DNA from: Deltaproteobacteria bacterium | GTDB lineage: Bacteria; Desulfobacterota; Desulfobacteria; Desulfobacterales; SG8-13 | DNA: 14,560 bases | Direction: 5' to 3' | Assembly (NCBI GenBank): GCA_024639205.1 | Contig: JAHEIV010000019.1 | Location: 1 to 14,560 of the forward strand | In this document: in pieces, positions 12,952 to 14,560 of the stretch | How positions within the stretch are numbered: the first letter of the stretch is position 1 | Layout of the letters: each line of letters opens with the position of its first letter | Notes under the pieces: model-generated | What the model saw: only the letters and a program-made list of their open reading frames with translations | What the model was told of the DNA's origin: nothing | Database searches by the model: none | Position numbers and translations under genes: made by a program

Positions 12952-14403
12952 ATGAACCTTCGCAGAAGACAATTTTTACAAACCATAGCCGGGGCGGCAC
13001 TCGGCACCACCCTGGCACCGCTGATGTCAACTATCGGGTTTGCCAAGCCATCTGCCCGAATCAAAGAATTTCAGTTTACGGCTTCCGCAACACAGGTGCA
13101 GCTGGGCGAAGGACCGGATTTCGAAGCCTGGACTTACAACGGACAGGTGCCGGGGCCGGAGATTCGGGTCCAGGAAGGCGACATCATCCGGGTGACGCTC
13201 AAAAACGACCTCGCGGATGCAACCACCATTCACTGGCACGGTATTCCGCTGCAAAATCCGATGGATGGCGTACCCGGCATCACGCAGCCGGCCGTCAAAC
13301 CCGGTGAGACCTTTGTCTATGAGTTCGAGGCGCGGCCGGCGGGCAGTTTTCTGTACCACTCCCACGCCGGCTATCAGCTCGATCAGGGGCTTTACGGGCC
13401 CCTGGTCATTGAGCCGTCACGAGCGGAGCAAGCCTATGACCAGGAATTCACCCTGGTGCTGGAAGACTGGGTGTTGCGAGACGGTGGCGGAACGGCGTCC
13501 GTACAGCGGCGCCCTCCGATGGGCGGCATGCACGGCCGCATGCACCGTGGCCCTGCCTTCGGGCCTGCCGACGGCCCGCTGTGGGAACCGGTTTACGACG
13601 GGTACGCGATCAACGGAAGGGTCAACGGCGCCATCGACGGCCTTCTGGTGCGAAAAGGCGACCGGATCAAGATTCGTTTGATCAATGCCTGCTCGGCCAC
13701 GGTTTTTTTCCTGCGCCTGGCCGGCCACTCGCTGACGATCACCCATGCCGACGGAAACCCGATCCGTCCGGTGGAAACCGATGTAGTGCGCATCGGTATG
13801 GGAGAGCGCTATGACGTGATGTTTACCGCCGACAATCCGGGCAACTGGCTGCTGGCGGCCTACGATTCCGGACTGGGAGAGGGGCGTTTGCAAATTCCGG
13901 TGTTGTACCGCGATGTGCGCCGCGAAGAGCCGCAGACACCTGCCTTTCATCGCAACCTGCGCATGGCGGACTACGGTGAATTTCAGGCGCTTCACCCGAC
14001 CGATTACCGCGGCGGTGAGGCGGATCGCATTTTCAACCAGCCGCTGAGCGGCGGTATGCATTCGTCTGCGTGGGGTATCAACGGTCAGGTCTATCCCTAT
14101 GCCGATCCGCTGATGGTCAAAAAAGGCGAGAGAGTGCGTCTGCGCTACAGCAATCACAGCATGATGCCGCACCCGATGCACCTGCACGGCCACTTTTTCC
14201 GGGTGATCAACCGCTCCCTTCCACCCGAGCAGTGGGTGCAAAAAGACACCCTCATCCTGGATCACATGCAGCGCTTCGATGTCGAATTTATGGCCGACAA
14301 TCCCGGCCGGTGGTTTCATCACTGTCACAACCTCTACCACATGGAAGCCGGCATGGCGAACGTGGTTGTCTATGAAAACTTTTCCAACAGCATGACGTTT
14401 TAA
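12952..14403 (+). CDS. Tat-exported multicopper oxidase
   Basis: 483 residues. A twin-Arg signal RRRQFLQ (4-10) and hydrophobic stretch precede three cupredoxin domains. All four copper motifs are present: HWHG (94-97), HSH (136-138), HPMHLHG (407-413) and HHCHNLYHMEAGM (456-468). Together they supply the trinuclear cluster and a type 1 site (H407, C458, H463, axial M468). This is the CueO/laccase group, which oxidises Cu(I), metals or phenols with dioxygen. A Met/His/Gly insert (MGGMHGRMH, 190-198) in the second-domain region resembles, at small scale, the Met-rich copper-binding segment of CueO. ATG 12952 follows AAAAAGGA; GTG 12925 in frame has none. Dioxygen as acceptor would be notable in an otherwise anaerobic-looking gene set; protection from oxygen or Cu(I) is one possibility. 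Confidence 0.95.
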   Translation: MNLRRRQFLQTIAGAALGTTLAPLMSTIGFAKPSARIKEFQFTASATQVQLGEGPDFEAWTYNGQVPGPEIRVQEGDIIRVTLKNDLADATTIHWHGIPLQNPMDGVPGITQPAVKPGETFVYEFEARPAGSFLYHSHAGYQLDQGLYGPLVIEPSRAEQAYDQEFTLVLEDWVLRDGGGTASVQRRPPMGGMHGRMHRGPAFGPADGPLWEPVYDGYAINGRVNGAIDGLLVRKGDRIKIRLINACSATVFFLRLAGHSLTITHADGNPIRPVETDVVRIGMGERYDVMFTADNPGNWLLAAYDSGLGEGRLQIPVLYRDVRREEPQTPAFHRNLRMADYGEFQALHPTDYRGGEADRIFNQPLSGGMHSSAWGINGQVYPYADPLMVKKGERVRLRYSNHSMMPHPMHLHGHFFRVINRSLPPEQWVQKDTLILDHMQRFDVEFMADNPGRWFHHCHNLYHMEAGMANVVVYENFSNSMTF

Positions 14404-14428
14404 TCGTTCTACGCAAAGCGGCGTGCAT

Positions 14429-14560
14429 ATGATGTTATTCACCCAAAAACACCCTCTTTTTCCGGCTTTCGTGCCGGCCCTGGTGGCAGTGGCAACATCG
14501 GCCTGCGCCCAACCATACGGACGATACAGCGATCGAATGATGGGACCCGGTTTTCACGGA
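14429..14560 (+). CDS. Exported protein, 5' part (cut by window end)
   Basis: 44 codons are open to the right edge. The N-terminus MMLFTQKHPLFPAFVPALVA has a hydrophobic core, then VATSACAQPYG. That allows either a signal-peptidase site after ACA or a weak lipobox with Cys26. The visible mature part has Met and Gly/His (DRMMGPGFHG), as in many exported copper-related proteins, but this is too short for a family call. The ATG has no good ribosome site; AAAGCGG at 14415-14421 is the nearest candidate, and translation may depend on the multicopper oxidase gene 25 bases upstream. Either of two adjacent ATGs (14429, 14432) could start it. Confidence 0.6.
   Translation, partial: MMLFTQKHPLFPAFVPALVAVATSACAQPYGRYSDRMMGPGFHG

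Noticed and set aside
13417..14442. Long minus-strand open frame opposite the multicopper oxidase
   Set aside because: Shadow of the oxidase gene, which has all four copper motifs.

Overview
The window reads as part of an anaerobic deltaproteobacterial (Desulfobacterota-like) chromosome. The reasons are multihaem c-type cytochromes, a b-type cytochrome partner, a sigma-54 enhancer-binding regulator with several -24/-12 promoters, a selenocysteine-containing gene of the glycine-reductase B family, and moderately GC-rich codon use. The organism is inferred; there is no rRNA or other phylogenetic marker here. I found no tRNA, rRNA, CRISPR array, insertion sequence or attachment site.

Layout. 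Bases 2-2646 hold the 3' end of a PhnD/AioX-like periplasmic binding protein, coupled by an ATGA overlap to a membrane-anchored HAMP-GAF-AAA+-Fis sigma-54 activator. A gene-free regulatory stretch with several dyads (2647-2989) ends in a consensus sigma-54 promoter (2934-2949). Operon A (3026-6234) encodes a lone receiver domain, an octahaem lipoprotein cytochrome, a membrane-anchored trihaem cytochrome and a cytochrome b, and closes with a rho-independent terminator. A second, weaker -24/-12 element (6397-6412) precedes operon B: a membrane-anchored CuA protein and a 644-residue protein joining a second CuA domain to a NapH/NosR-type polyferredoxin membrane domain. A third element (9102-9117) precedes operon C: a Spy/CpxP-like protein, a selenoprotein of the GrdB-like family read through UGA 10429-10431, and a small YHS-domain protein. 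A rhodanese-like gene lies on the minus strand (11134-11544). A fourth element (11669-11684), with a perfect palindrome at its expected start site, precedes operon D: a DUF6488-like protein, an unrecognised four-helix membrane protein, a Tat-exported multicopper oxidase, and the start of another exported protein cut by the window edge.

How it may work together. All four plus-strand operons begin behind sequences with GG and GC exactly 10 bp apart, as sigma-54 RNA polymerase needs, and a sigma-54 activator stands at the head of the island. The simplest reading is one co-regulated system. A periplasmic ligand, captured by the PhnD-like protein, would be relayed to the transmembrane activator. 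That would switch on a quinol-to-periplasm electron path (cytochrome b, tri- and octahaem cytochromes, FeS/CuA proteins) together with copper or soft-metal and thiol/selenol functions (multicopper oxidase, YHS, Spy-like, selenoprotein, rhodanese). No cytochrome oxidase subunit I and no NosZ catalytic domain is present, so the acceptor or substrate is unknown. The joint regulation and the electron path are inferences; the promoters, metal-site motifs and Sec codon are visible in the sequence.
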